Positions 1 through 7,402 are shown, counted from the stretch's first letter. The stretch is 8,866 bases of DNA from Deltaproteobacteria bacterium (GCA_030673955.1 DAOVBF010000028.1:1-8866), one strand, 5' to 3'. Translations and numbers: made by a program. The notes: a model not told the origin generated them from the sequence alone.

Positions 1-1
1 C

Positions 2-2986
2 ATCCAGATGATCCCGACGCTCGACCGCCCCGAGATCACCGTGAGCACCCGCTACCCGGGCGCCGGACCGCTCGAGGTCGAGGAGGAGATCACCAACCGT
101 CAGGAAGAGTTCCTGAACACCGTTGAGAACCTGCGCGAGATGCTCTCCACATCCACGGAGGGGGAGAGCAGCATCCTGCTCAAGTACGACTGGGGCACGA
201 ACAAGGACGTTGCGCGGCTCGACGTTTCCGAGAAGCTCGGGGCCGTTCGGGACCTGCCCGACGATGCGGAAGAGTCGATCATCCGCGCAGTCAACTCGAA
301 CGAGCAGACCCCCATCGGCTGGATCGTCTTGCTCTCTGACGAGGACATCAACGTCGTTCGACCGCTGGCCCACGATGTGATCAAGGGTCAGCTGGAACGG
401 GTCCAGGGCGTGGGCCAGGTGCTCTTCTACGGCGGCCAGGAGCGCGAGGTCCATGTGGAGCTGGACTTCGCAGCGCTGGCCGCGCGTGGGCTCTCACTCG
501 CCGATGTCCGCGCCGCGCTCCTCAAGGAAAATCGCGATATGAAGGCCGGCGCCTTCGACGAGGGCAAGCAGCGCTTCGGTGTGCGCACAACGGGACGTTA
601 CCGACGCTTGGAGGAGATCGAGGCGACCATCATCCGACGCGACGAGGGCGGGCCCATCCGGGTCAAGAACGTGGCCCGGGTGCACCCGGGCCACGAAGAG
701 CCGCGCTACGTGATCCGCTTCAACGGGGAGCCGGCCCTCATCATGGCCGTGTTGCGCAAGACGGGTTCCAACTCGCTCGAGATCATGCGGGGCGTGCGCG
801 CAATCGTCGATCGCATCAACCGACAGTACGCCGGCCGCGGGGTCTCGCTCAGGCTCGTCTACGACGCCTCGACCTACATCAACGAGGCCATCGATCTGGT
901 CCGGACGAGCCTTCTGATCGGCGCGGGCCTGGCCACCGCGGTGTTGCTCTTCTTCCTGCGCAGCCGCAGCGCCGTGCTCGTGCTGGGGCTCGCGATCCCG
1001 ATCGTCCTTCTATCCGGCTTCATCTTCGTCGCCCTCTTCGGGCGCACCATCAACATCATCTCGCTGGCGGGCATGGCATTCGTCACGGGGATGATCCTCG
1101 ACAGTGCGATCGTGGTCGTGGAGAACATCTTCCGACATCGCGAGATGGGCAAGGGCCCTGTGCGTGCCGCCTACGACGGTACGGTCGAGGTCTGGGGTGC
1201 CATCCTCGCCTCCACGCTCACCACCCTCGCGGTCTTCCTACCCATCATTCTGGTCGAGGAGGAGGCGGGTCAGATCTTCCGGGACATCGCCATTGTCATC
1301 TCGATCGCGGTGGGGCTCTCGCTGATCGTTGCCATCACCGTGGTCCCGATGTTGAGTGCGCACCTGCTGCGAAGCACACCGCGGACCCAAAGCGGGGACG
1401 GAGATCACCTCACTCGGCGCCTTCCGGAGCGGATGGTCTCGTTACTCACCTGGATCCTCGAGACACGCGCGCGCAAGGCGGCGGTGATCGGAGGGATCGT
1501 GAGCGGCGCGGTCCTGGTGGGCTGGGCCCTGATCCCGCCCATCGACTACCTGCCGGAGGGAAACCGCAATCTGATCTATGTCGCCCTGAACACCCCACCT
1601 AGCTACAACCTCAGGCAAAGCGAGCGGATCGTACGCCTGCTCGAGGAGCGCATCATTCCGCTGCCCCAGGTGGCGCGCCTGTTCACGGTGGTGACGCATG
1701 CGAACCCGAGTCTCGGCATCGTGCTCAAGCCGCAGTTCAAGGACAAACGCTCGATACGCAGGTTCATGGAACATGTCGAGGAGCTGACGAGCGACGTCGC
1801 GGGCGTGCGCGAGGCCTTCATCCGCCAGCTCCCGCTCATCCGGCGCGGCAGCGCGCGTTCGGGAAATATCGAGGCCCGCCTCAAGGGAGGCGATCTCGAG
1901 ACGATCCAGCAGCTTTCGAAGACGCTCGAGCCGATCCTGGAGAAGGTCGAGGGCGTGCAGTTCGTAAACCCCAGCTTCGAGCTCGGCATGCCCGAGTTCG
2001 TGGTCAATGTGGATCGCGTGCGTGCCTCGGAGCTCGGTCTCACGCTCTCGGAGGTGGGCTCGGTGGTCGAGGCCATGGTCGACGGAACCCTGGTCGGGAC
2101 GTTCGACGACAGCGGCCGCGAGATCGACCTCCGACTTCACGGCCCCGAGGGCGCGATCTCCAGCCCCCGCACGCTGGCGCGCACGGTCCTCTACACACCC
2201 AGCGGACAGACGGTTCAGCTCACGGACCTGGCCCGCATCGAAGCCCGAACCGCACCGACACAAATCGAGCACACCGACCTGGACCGCTCCGTCAAGCTAG
2301 ATGTGGCCGTGGAGCCCGACGTGCCGCTGAGTCGGGTCATTGCTGCGATCGAGCGCGAGCTGGAGCCGATCCAGAGCGGCCTCCCTCTCGGGTACTCGAT
2401 CGAGCTGGGGGGACAGGCGAGCGATCTCGCGCGCACCTGGCAGGCCTTCCGGGGAGCGCTGCTCTTGGCGCTGGTGATCACCTACCTGCTCCTGGCCAGC
2501 CTCTTCGAATCTTTTCGACTTCCGACGGTCATCCTGGTGACCGTGCCGTTTGCGGCGAGCGGCGGCATCATCGCGCTGCGCATACTCCATAGCATCGACG
2601 CCAGCGTGAAGCTCGACACGATCACCATGCTGGGGTTCGTCATTCTGATCGGCCTGGTGGTGAACAACGCGATCCTCCTGGTCCATCAGACTCTCAACCG
2701 CATGGCGGAAGGCGCCAGCCCCAGGGAAGCCGTGCTCAACGCCGTCTCGACCCGCGTGCGCCCCATCTTCATGACCATGACGACCACCGTTTTCGGCATG
2801 TCCCCGCTCATCTTTGCGCAGGGCTCCGGCTCCGAGCTCTATCGGGGGCTGGCCGCGATTCTCATCGGGGGTCTGATCCTCTCCACCCTCTTCACACTCA
2901 TTCTCATCCCGACGCTGCTCTCCTTCGTGCTGCGGGCCCGCGAGCCCGCACGCGAGACGTCCGCGCTCCCCGCGACCGGTTCGTGA
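2..2986 (+). CDS. RND-family efflux permease (HAE1/AcrB type), 5' end outside window
   Basis: Inner-membrane permease of a tripartite efflux pump, expected to exchange protons for hydrophobic or amphiphilic substrates. The frame is open to the left edge. The first Met (position 8) aligns near residue 40 of AcrB, just after TM1, so the true start and TM1 lie upstream. Residue numbers here count from that Met. A porter half (about 5-295) is followed by TM2-TM6 (about 298-452), TM7 (about 489-508), the second porter half (about 515-810) and TM8-TM12 (about 815-975). TM4 carries GMILDSAIVVVENIF (361-375) and TM10 carries GLVVNNAILLV (882-892). The segment after TM7, DYLPEGNRNL, resembles the large group of RND permeases whose TM10 reads NNAI. 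By alignment from memory, AcrB D407 is kept (D365), D408 is Ser366, K940 is Asn886 and R971 is kept (R918). No membrane-fusion protein or TolC-like gene is visible, so the substrate cannot be named. The gene ends 10 bases from the convergent yjbQ-like gene. Confidence 0.95.
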   Translation: MQMIPTLDRPEITVSTRYPGAGPLEVEEEITNRQEEFLNTVENLREMLSTSTEGESSILLKYDWGTNKDVARLDVSEKLGAVRDLPDDAEESIIRAVNSNEQTPIGWIVLLSDEDINVVRPLAHDVIKGQLERVQGVGQVLFYGGQEREVHVELDFAALAARGLSLADVRAALLKENRDMKAGAFDEGKQRFGVRTTGRYRRLEEIEATIIRRDEGGPIRVKNVARVHPGHEEPRYVIRFNGEPALIMAVLRKTGSNSLEIMRGVRAIVDRINRQYAGRGVSLRLVYDASTYINEAIDLVRTSLLIGAGLATAVLLFFLRSRSAVLVLGLAIPIVLLSGFIFVALFGRTINIISLAGMAFVTGMILDSAIVVVENIFRHREMGKGPVRAAYDGTVEVWGAILASTLTTLAVFLPIILVEEEAGQIFRDIAIVISIAVGLSLIVAITVVPMLSAHLLRSTPRTQSGDGDHLTRRLPERMVSLLTWILETRARKAAVIGGIVSGAVLVGWALIPPIDYLPEGNRNLIYVALNTPPSYNLRQSERIVRLLEERIIPLPQVARLFTVVTHANPSLGIVLKPQFKDKRSIRRFMEHVEELTSDVAGVREAFIRQLPLIRRGSARSGNIEARLKGGDLETIQQLSKTLEPILEKVEGVQFVNPSFELGMPEFVVNVDRVRASELGLTLSEVGSVVEAMVDGTLVGTFDDSGREIDLRLHGPEGAISSPRTLARTVLYTPSGQTVQLTDLARIEARTAPTQIEHTDLDRSVKLDVAVEPDVPLSRVIAAIERELEPIQSGLPLGYSIELGGQASDLARTWQAFRGALLLALVITYLLLASLFESFRLPTVILVTVPFAASGGIIALRILHSIDASVKLDTITMLGFVILIGLVVNNAILLVHQTLNRMAEGASPREAVLNAVSTRVRPIFMTMTTTVFGMSPLIFAQGSGSELYRGLAAILIGGLILSTLFTLILIPTLLSFVLRAREPARETSALPATGS

Positions 2987-2996
2987 CGGGCGCGGC

Positions 2997-3407
2997 TTAT
3001 GGTGCGGGGATGATGGTGACCGCGACCCGCCTCGGCGAGCGCGGCCCGTCGAGCTCGATCAGCATGATGCCCTGCCAGGTTCCGAGCAGAAAGTCGCCGT
3101 CCGCGATCGGGATGATCTCGGAGGAGCCGAGGATGGCTGCCTTGATGTGAGCCTGGGCGTTGTTGTCGATGCGGTCATGGAGCCAGCCGGCGTGGTCTGG
3201 AATCGCGCGATCGAGGGCCGCGAGGAGGTCCACGCCGATGTTCGGATCGGCGTTCTCGTTCACCGCCAGCGCCGCCGTGGCGTGGAGCACCATGACGTGG
3301 CAGAGGCCGTCTCTCACCCCGGACTTGCGGACGATCTCGCGCACGCGCGTCGTGATGTCGATGCACTGCTTGGCCTGAGAGGTGCTCAGCGTGAAGATTT
3401 CTGCCAT
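2997..3407 (-). CDS. yjbQ: YjbQ/UPF0047 family protein (secondary thiamine-phosphate synthase-like)
   Basis: Complete 136-residue member of the YjbQ (COG0432) family, matching its usual length of about 130-140. It shows the family's conserved blocks: HATAALAVNENAD (42-54), LHDRIDNNAQAHIKA (76-90), LGSSEIIPIADG (93-104) and LGTWQGIMLIELDGPR (108-123). The His and acidic residues in the first two blocks are the family's presumed active-site and metal-site residues. E. coli YjbQ has weak thiamine-phosphate synthase activity and can bypass thiE mutations; the physiological role of the family is still poorly defined. The protein has no signal peptide or membrane segment, so it is cytosolic. The ATG is preceded by GGAGG at 3416-3420 with 8 bases of spacing. 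It lies 20 bases after the stop of the polymerase homologue and is probably the last gene of the minus-strand operon. No thiamine gene is nearby, so function is by family only. Confidence 0.93.
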   Translation of the reverse strand: MAEIFTLSTSQAKQCIDITTRVREIVRKSGVRDGLCHVMVLHATAALAVNENADPNIGVDLLAALDRAIPDHAGWLHDRIDNNAQAHIKAAILGSSEIIPIADGDFLLGTWQGIMLIELDGPRSPRRVAVTIIPAP

Positions 3408-3427
3408 CGAGGTTTCCTCCTATCGGC

Positions 3428-4477
3428 TCAGAAGAGGCGAAGCTGGCGCGCGTCCCCTCCCTGATCGATCCGACACAGATTGGTGAGCTGGAGGCGCAGG
3501 CGGCGACATTGCCGGACACCGACTTGGGTGCGGGCGAGGAGCTGAAGCGCGACCTCGGCGATCTCCTTAGGGCCGGTCACCGGCTCCGCAAGAGTCCGCG
3601 TCCGCGTCACCTGCTCGCCACTCACGTAGCGTACCCCGAGGCTGACCGTGCGCGCCGCTCGCTGCTCGCGGGCCAGCATGTTCTCGAGGCCGGTGGCCAG
3701 CTCCCGGAGGTCTTCACCCAGCGTTCGCAGGTCAAGGCTGGGTTCCGGCAGCGTCTTCTCCTGCGAGAGAGACTTGGCACTCGGACTCGGTCGCAGCGGC
3801 TCGCGGTCTTCGCCGCGGGCAAGGCTCGAGAAAGTGGCGGCGTTGCGGCCCACGATGCGCTCCAGATCGGCCACTGGAAGCTTCTGCAACTCGCCGATCT
3901 TATGGATACCGTGCTCGGCGAGCTTCACGGCGGTGCTGGGGCCCAGGCCCCAGACCTCCGTCACGGGAAAGCCCGCGAGGAACGCCTGCACCTCGGACGG
4001 CAAGACCTGGCGGATCTTCCCCGGAGCGTGGTGGCGCGCCGCAAGCTGCGATACGAAGCGTGTCGGGCCGATCCCGGCCACGGTAGGCAGCGCGAACTCC
4101 GCCTTCAGCTGCACGCAGAGCTCCGCTGCGACGGACAGAGGCGCGGAGTGCTCCGGGCTCTCGAGGTAGAAGCTATCCAGACCGACGGACTCGAGCCTGT
4201 CCGCGGCGCCCCGCAGGACCGCGCGGATCTCGGCCGACGCCTCGCGATAGCGCGGCAGACGGGTCGGACGGAACTCCGTCTCGGGCCAGCGCTCGAGCAC
4301 CTCGCGCACCTCCGTGCCCTCCGTGATGCCCAGCTCGCGCGCTTCGCAGCTCGCGCTGGTCACGTTGCCGCGCTTGCGGGGGTCGCCTCCGACGATGACG
4401 GCTCGACCCCGCAGAGCCGGGTGGTCCGCTTGCTCCACCGCCGCATAGAACCCGGGCACGTGCAGAAAGATGATCAT
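3428..4477 (-). CDS. Y-family DNA polymerase homologue (DinB/ImuB-like) with degenerate active site
   Basis: A 349-residue DinB-like protein covering the whole fold. Palm and fingers span about 1-165, with FYAAVE at 10-15, ALRGRAVIVGG at 21-31 and SASCEAR at 41-47. The helix-hairpin-helix thumb follows (VWGLGPSTAVKL, 175-186). The little finger starts about 234 (AKSLSQEKTL) and ends near LQLTNL (329-334). The last five residues, QLRLF, fit the beta-clamp-binding consensus. Family polymerases use Asp (HVDMD), then Asp-Glu (SLDE). Here the first site reads LHVPGFY with no Asp, and the second reads GLDSFYLE with Ser in place of Glu. The tyrosine of YEAR is Cys44, and the lysine of the KPxG loop is Ala151. 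By family knowledge it should not polymerise. A scaffold role like ImuB is an inference; ImuB is usually longer, and no imuA or dnaE2 is visible. The ATG is fixed by an in-frame TAG two codons upstream. It sits 33 bases after the acylase stop. Confidence 0.9.
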   Translation of the reverse strand: MIIFLHVPGFYAAVEQADHPALRGRAVIVGGDPRKRGNVTSASCEARELGITEGTEVREVLERWPETEFRPTRLPRYREASAEIRAVLRGAADRLESVGLDSFYLESPEHSAPLSVAAELCVQLKAEFALPTVAGIGPTRFVSQLAARHHAPGKIRQVLPSEVQAFLAGFPVTEVWGLGPSTAVKLAEHGIHKIGELQKLPVADLERIVGRNAATFSSLARGEDREPLRPSPSAKSLSQEKTLPEPSLDLRTLGEDLRELATGLENMLAREQRAARTVSLGVRYVSGEQVTRTRTLAEPVTGPKEIAEVALQLLARTQVGVRQCRRLRLQLTNLCRIDQGGDARQLRLF

Positions 4478-4486
4478 GCTCTAGCT

Positions 4487-4496
4487 ATCACCTCCT
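4487..4496 (-). promoter_or_regulatory. Extended Shine-Dalgarno of the polymerase homologue
   Basis: The minus strand reads AGGAGGTGAT, a ten-base run complementary to the 16S rRNA 3' end as known in most bacteria. It lies between the acylase stop and the ATG at 4477. GGAGG is 13 bases from the ATG, longer than the usual 5-9, but the in-frame TAG at 4481-4483 excludes an earlier start. It implies strong independent initiation inside the operon. Confidence 0.75.
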
Positions 4497-4510
4497 GCCC
4501 CGGCATGGGC

Positions 4511-6883
4511 CTACTCGGAGGGGGGCTGAAGCTCCCAGACCCCCGCTTGTCGGTACGCGATGTCGCTCGGGTGCATCCATAGCGGTCGGGGAAGACCTCG
4601 CAACCAATCCCGCAGCCCGTCGTCATAATGCGCGGCGCGGGGATGCCCGGATTGTCCCCCGGCGAGGCCGAAACAGGCGTGATCGACGTCGGCGAGATCG
4701 ACCGCATACCGGAACGCCGGCCCGACCCCGATGTCCACCGTCGGAACGGACTGAGAATGCATCGTCCAGACCGAATCGGCGTCACCCGGCACCGGGAAGG
4801 GGCCGCGTCCAAGGCGCCGGCCGAACCAGCGCATGAGCCCGTTCCCGAGCCGCTCGAAGTCGTGCTGCAGCCGGAGCCGATGGATCTGGCCCCACGTCCA
4901 TTTCCTCGGATTCGAGCTCACGTGGACCCGTAGCCAGCTCCAGGTCTCCTCCAGCGCGCGCTCGACGACCGCCTGCCCCTCGCGCGGCCCGACACGATCG
5001 AGAAACTGCGCGAGCACGACGCCCGGTAGCGGCTCGCTCGCTCGTGCCACCTCCTCCGCGGTCTGTTCCTCGAGACGGGCTTCCAGCAGCCGTCTCGCAA
5101 GCCGCTGCCGGAAGACGTGATAAACGGAGACGCCGAGCGAATCCATCTCCGTGTCTCCCTCCCACTCCAGCAGGATCTTCTGCACGCGGGCGCCCGGACC
5201 CGGACCCGGTTGGACACCCTGCAACAGCCGCCGAACCATATCGACCCCTCGCCCGGAGCGCCGCTCCCGCTGGATCGCCACCACGTCGTCGAGGCTCAGC
5301 CGCGAGGCTCCGGACAGACGCTCACGAAGGCGCTTCGCGCCGCCGCCACTGCTCCAGAGCCAGGCCACGGGGTGCGGGAAGCTCGCGTCGTCAAGATGGG
5401 TGGCAGCGACGAGCCAGGGGATCTCCGGCCCGGAGCGCTGCGGTAGATCCTCGAATGGAATGAAGCCCCGCCAGTCGTAGTAGCGCGAACGTCCGGGCAC
5501 GGGCAGGAGACCCGTTTCGATCGTTCGCACGGGAAGGTGCCCCGCGAGCTGAGTGCCGATCGTTCCCTGGCGATCCGCGTACAGGAAGGTGGACACCGGC
5601 CCAGGAAACTCGCGCAGCGCGCCGCGGAACTCATCCCATTCTCGCGCCTCCTGGACGAGCAGGAGCGCCTCGATGCCGCTACGCTTGCCGTGGCCCGTCC
5701 AGCTCAGCGCGAGCAAGCGGGCGCTCGGATCTTCCGGATGCACCGACCCCAGCAGCGGGCCGTGCTCGGTCGCGATGATCTCGATTTCCTCGGCCTCTGC
5801 TCCACCGCGCACCGCGATCTTCTCGACGCGCTGCTCGGCGAATCGCCAGCGTCCTTCGCGATGATACCGATGGGGATCCCGGGGATGGAGCGTCTCCTCG
5901 AACCGGTCCGAGACGCTCGCATGGACGACGACCGGCCCCCACGCGTTGTGCCGGTTGCTGCCCGTCCAGAAGACGGGCACGCCGGGCCAGGTCCCCCCCG
6001 CCAGCTCCGTGTCGGGGGTTCTCAGGTGGGCCACGTAGAAGATCGGTGGTAGGCGAAATGCGACATGCGGATCGTTCGCGAGCAGGGGCCGCCCGCTCTG
6101 TGAGCGATTCACACCGACGATGAACCCCAGACTTCCCACGCGCCCCTCGAGTCCCACCACCCGTGCCCAGGCGTCGGCGGTTCGCCCCAACCGCAGCAGC
6201 GTTCCCACGGTATCGGGGGGCACATCGCGGATGCGATCCGGAAAGAAATCTTGGGACGCCACGCCGCCGATCTCGCGCACGAGCCTGTCCAAGAGGAGGC
6301 TGGCCCCGAGAGAACGCCCCAACATCCAGGCCCGCAGGCGCAACAACGCCAGACTGTCCTCGGGCGTCCACGGCTGCGGCTCCGCACCGAGCCAATGGAG
6401 CTCGACGGCCGGGCTGCCGTGCACGCTCCGCACGTCCTCCAGGTAGCGGTTGACCCCCGCGCTATACGCGTTAAGACGGATCCGCGTCGGCTCGGAGAGT
6501 CGCTTTAGCTCTGCCTCCGCAGCGCGCGCCAGCCCCAGCGTGCGCGCCAGGCGGTCCGGTCCCACGGTGGCTCGACCAAAGAGCTCCGAGAGGGTTCCTC
6601 GCGCGGTTCGCCTCAGGATCTCCATCTGCCAGAAGCGATCCTGCGCATGGGCAAAGCCCAGTGCGAGGAACGCATCCGCGGTCGTCTTGGCCTCGATGTG
6701 GGGGACCCCGAAGGCATCCCTCGTGATTCGGACCGGCTCAGCGAGCTCCGCCACGGTGGCCCTGCCCTCGGCCCGCCGGTCGGACCGAGGCAATAAATAA
6801 GACAGCGTCAGGATCGCCACGCCGACCACGAGCGCTGCCACGACACCGAGCCAGACCAGCGTGCGAAGCACCGTCCCCCTCAC
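4511..6883 (-). CDS. Penicillin acylase family N-terminal-nucleophile hydrolase, membrane-anchored
   Basis: A 790-residue precursor of the family that includes penicillin G acylase, cephalosporin acylases and N-acyl-homoserine-lactone acylases such as PvdQ. Residues 8-31 are a hydrophobic N-terminal segment without a clear cleavage motif, suggesting a membrane-anchored, outward-facing protein. The alpha region holds RDAFGVPHIEA (55-65) and GFAHAQDRFWQMEILRRTA (76-94). The expected self-cleavage site is Gly250-Ser251, making Ser251 the beta-chain nucleophile, followed by SGRPLLANDPHV (263-274). His273 is beta position 23, as in cephalosporin and lactone acylases. Later family blocks are WTWGQIHRL (662-670) and GGQSGHPRAAHYDDGL (742-757). 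Unusual residues: SLGF after the cleavage Gly where SNxW is typical, and VAATH (492-496) where VxANN normally supplies the oxyanion Asn. The start is GTG, because 6881-6883 read CAC on the plus strand, and it overlaps the acpS stop as GTGA. The substrate is unknown. Confidence 0.93.
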   Translation of the reverse strand: MRGTVLRTLVWLGVVAALVVGVAILTLSYLLPRSDRRAEGRATVAELAEPVRITRDAFGVPHIEAKTTADAFLALGFAHAQDRFWQMEILRRTARGTLSELFGRATVGPDRLARTLGLARAAEAELKRLSEPTRIRLNAYSAGVNRYLEDVRSVHGSPAVELHWLGAEPQPWTPEDSLALLRLRAWMLGRSLGASLLLDRLVREIGGVASQDFFPDRIRDVPPDTVGTLLRLGRTADAWARVVGLEGRVGSLGFIVGVNRSQSGRPLLANDPHVAFRLPPIFYVAHLRTPDTELAGGTWPGVPVFWTGSNRHNAWGPVVVHASVSDRFEETLHPRDPHRYHREGRWRFAEQRVEKIAVRGGAEAEEIEIIATEHGPLLGSVHPEDPSARLLALSWTGHGKRSGIEALLLVQEAREWDEFRGALREFPGPVSTFLYADRQGTIGTQLAGHLPVRTIETGLLPVPGRSRYYDWRGFIPFEDLPQRSGPEIPWLVAATHLDDASFPHPVAWLWSSGGGAKRLRERLSGASRLSLDDVVAIQRERRSGRGVDMVRRLLQGVQPGPGPGARVQKILLEWEGDTEMDSLGVSVYHVFRQRLARRLLEARLEEQTAEEVARASEPLPGVVLAQFLDRVGPREGQAVVERALEETWSWLRVHVSSNPRKWTWGQIHRLRLQHDFERLGNGLMRWFGRRLGRGPFPVPGDADSVWTMHSQSVPTVDIGVGPAFRYAVDLADVDHACFGLAGGQSGHPRAAHYDDGLRDWLRGLPRPLWMHPSDIAYRQAGVWELQPPSE

Positions 6884-7296
6884 TCGAAACCTGGACCGCT
6901 TGCGGAGCCTTCCAGGACGACCTGCGCCACCGCGTGCGTTCGAGTCAGAGAGGTGCCGAGCCAGGCGCGCTCGAAGCCCCGTTGCCGGGCCAACTCCAGC
7001 GAGCGTCCACTGAGACGGACCTCCAAACCATGCGGCGCCTCGACCGTTTCGAAGTCATGCCAGCGTACACCCTGGCGCCAGCCGGTTCCGATCGCCTTCA
7101 TCCCCGCTTCCTTGGCGGCGAAGCGAAGCGCAAAGTGAGCTCCGGCTCGGCGGCGGCGCCCGCAATCGCGGACCTCACGCGCGGTGAACACGCGTTCGCG
7201 CAGCCGGGATCCCCGTCGGGCAAGCGCCCTCTCCACACGCGCAATCTCGACGATGTCGATCCCGGCACCGACGATCACGGGAGCGGACTCTAGCAT
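6880..7296 (-). CDS. acpS: Holo-[acyl-carrier-protein] synthase
   Basis: Transfers 4'-phosphopantetheine from CoA to the serine of apo-acyl carrier protein, activating it for fatty-acid synthesis; cytosolic and normally trimeric. The 138 residues suit the AcpS group (about 120-140). The N-terminal motif GIDIVEIARVE (12-22) supplies the Mg-binding Asp14, and RFAAKEAGMKAIGTG (58-72) supplies Glu63 and the CoA-binding Lys residues. The C-terminal strand is SLTRTHAVAQVVLE (116-129); most relatives have SLSH or SITH there, so the His after the Ser/Thr is Arg in this protein. The ATG at 7296 is preceded by GGAGAA (7305-7310) with 8 bases of spacing. A GTG at codon 7 is a less likely start because it has no visible ribosome site. 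It is the first gene of the minus-strand set, and its stop overlaps the acylase start by four bases. Confidence 0.93.
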   Translation of the reverse strand: MLESAPVIVGAGIDIVEIARVERALARRGSRLRERVFTAREVRDCGRRRRAGAHFALRFAAKEAGMKAIGTGWRQGVRWHDFETVEAPHGLEVRLSGRSLELARQRGFERAWLGTSLTRTHAVAQVVLEGSASGPGFE

Positions 7297-7352
7297 AGAA
7301 GACGTTCTCCGCCCGGCCAGCCCACCTGGGTAAGCCCTGGATCCTGCTTCAA

Positions 7353-7381
7353 TTGACGCTCATTTCCGGCGCGGCTACTCT
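7353..7381 (+). promoter_or_regulatory. Putative sigma70-type promoter for gap-pgk
   Basis: TTGACG at 7353-7358 matches the -35 consensus at five of six positions. A 17-base spacer separates it from TACTCT at 7376-7381, which matches the -10 consensus at four of six. Initiation would fall near 7388, giving a leader of only about 15 bases that is mostly ribosome-binding site. The -35 box overlaps the palindrome CAATTG (7350-7355). Prediction from sequence only. Confidence 0.55.
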
Positions 7382-7390
7382 GCGCGCGCA

Positions 7391-7397
7391 AAGGAGG
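7391..7397 (+). promoter_or_regulatory. Strong ribosome-binding site of gap
   Basis: AAGGAGG lies five bases before the ATG at 7403. It is the best-placed strong Shine-Dalgarno sequence in the window, as expected for an abundant glycolytic enzyme, and it confirms the start codon. Confidence 0.85.
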
Positions 7398-7402
7398 ATC
7401 CT

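Noticed and set aside
1442..2272. Minus-strand open frame of 276 codons inside the RND permease gene.
   Set aside because: The plus-strand permease is continuous and conserved across this interval. The antisense product shows no family motif and no ribosome site I could identify.
2932..2949. GCGGGC...GCCCGC hairpin potential near the 3' end of the RND gene, considered as a terminator for the convergent pair.
   Set aside because: It lies inside coding sequence, has no following T-run on either strand, and such GC-only palindromes are expected at this base composition.
3509..4582. Long plus-strand open frame (357 codons) opposite the polymerase homologue, slightly longer than the gene itself.
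   Set aside because: Its translation is an Arg/Ala/Leu/His-rich shadow with no recognisable domain, typical of the antisense frame of GC-rich genes. The minus strand has clear Y-family motifs over its whole length.
7297..7308. Inverted repeat AGAA-GACG-TTCT between the acpS ribosome site and ATG, considered as a LexA-type operator because the operon holds a polymerase homologue.
   Set aside because: The half-sites are only four bases, the centre is not symmetric, and it does not fit the GAAC/GTTC or CTGT/ACAG box types. Chance occurrence is likely.
7317..7340. Imperfect dyad CCAG...CTGG in the divergent spacer, considered as a terminator or operator.
   Set aside because: The stem is short and interrupted, there is no T-run, and a terminator between two divergent starts would make no sense.
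7323..7352. Minus-strand promoter for acpS with TTGAAG (7347-7352) as the -35 box.
   Set aside because: At 17-18 base spacing the -10 position reads CCAGGT or CAGGTG, which does not resemble TATAAT, so I do not list it as a feature.
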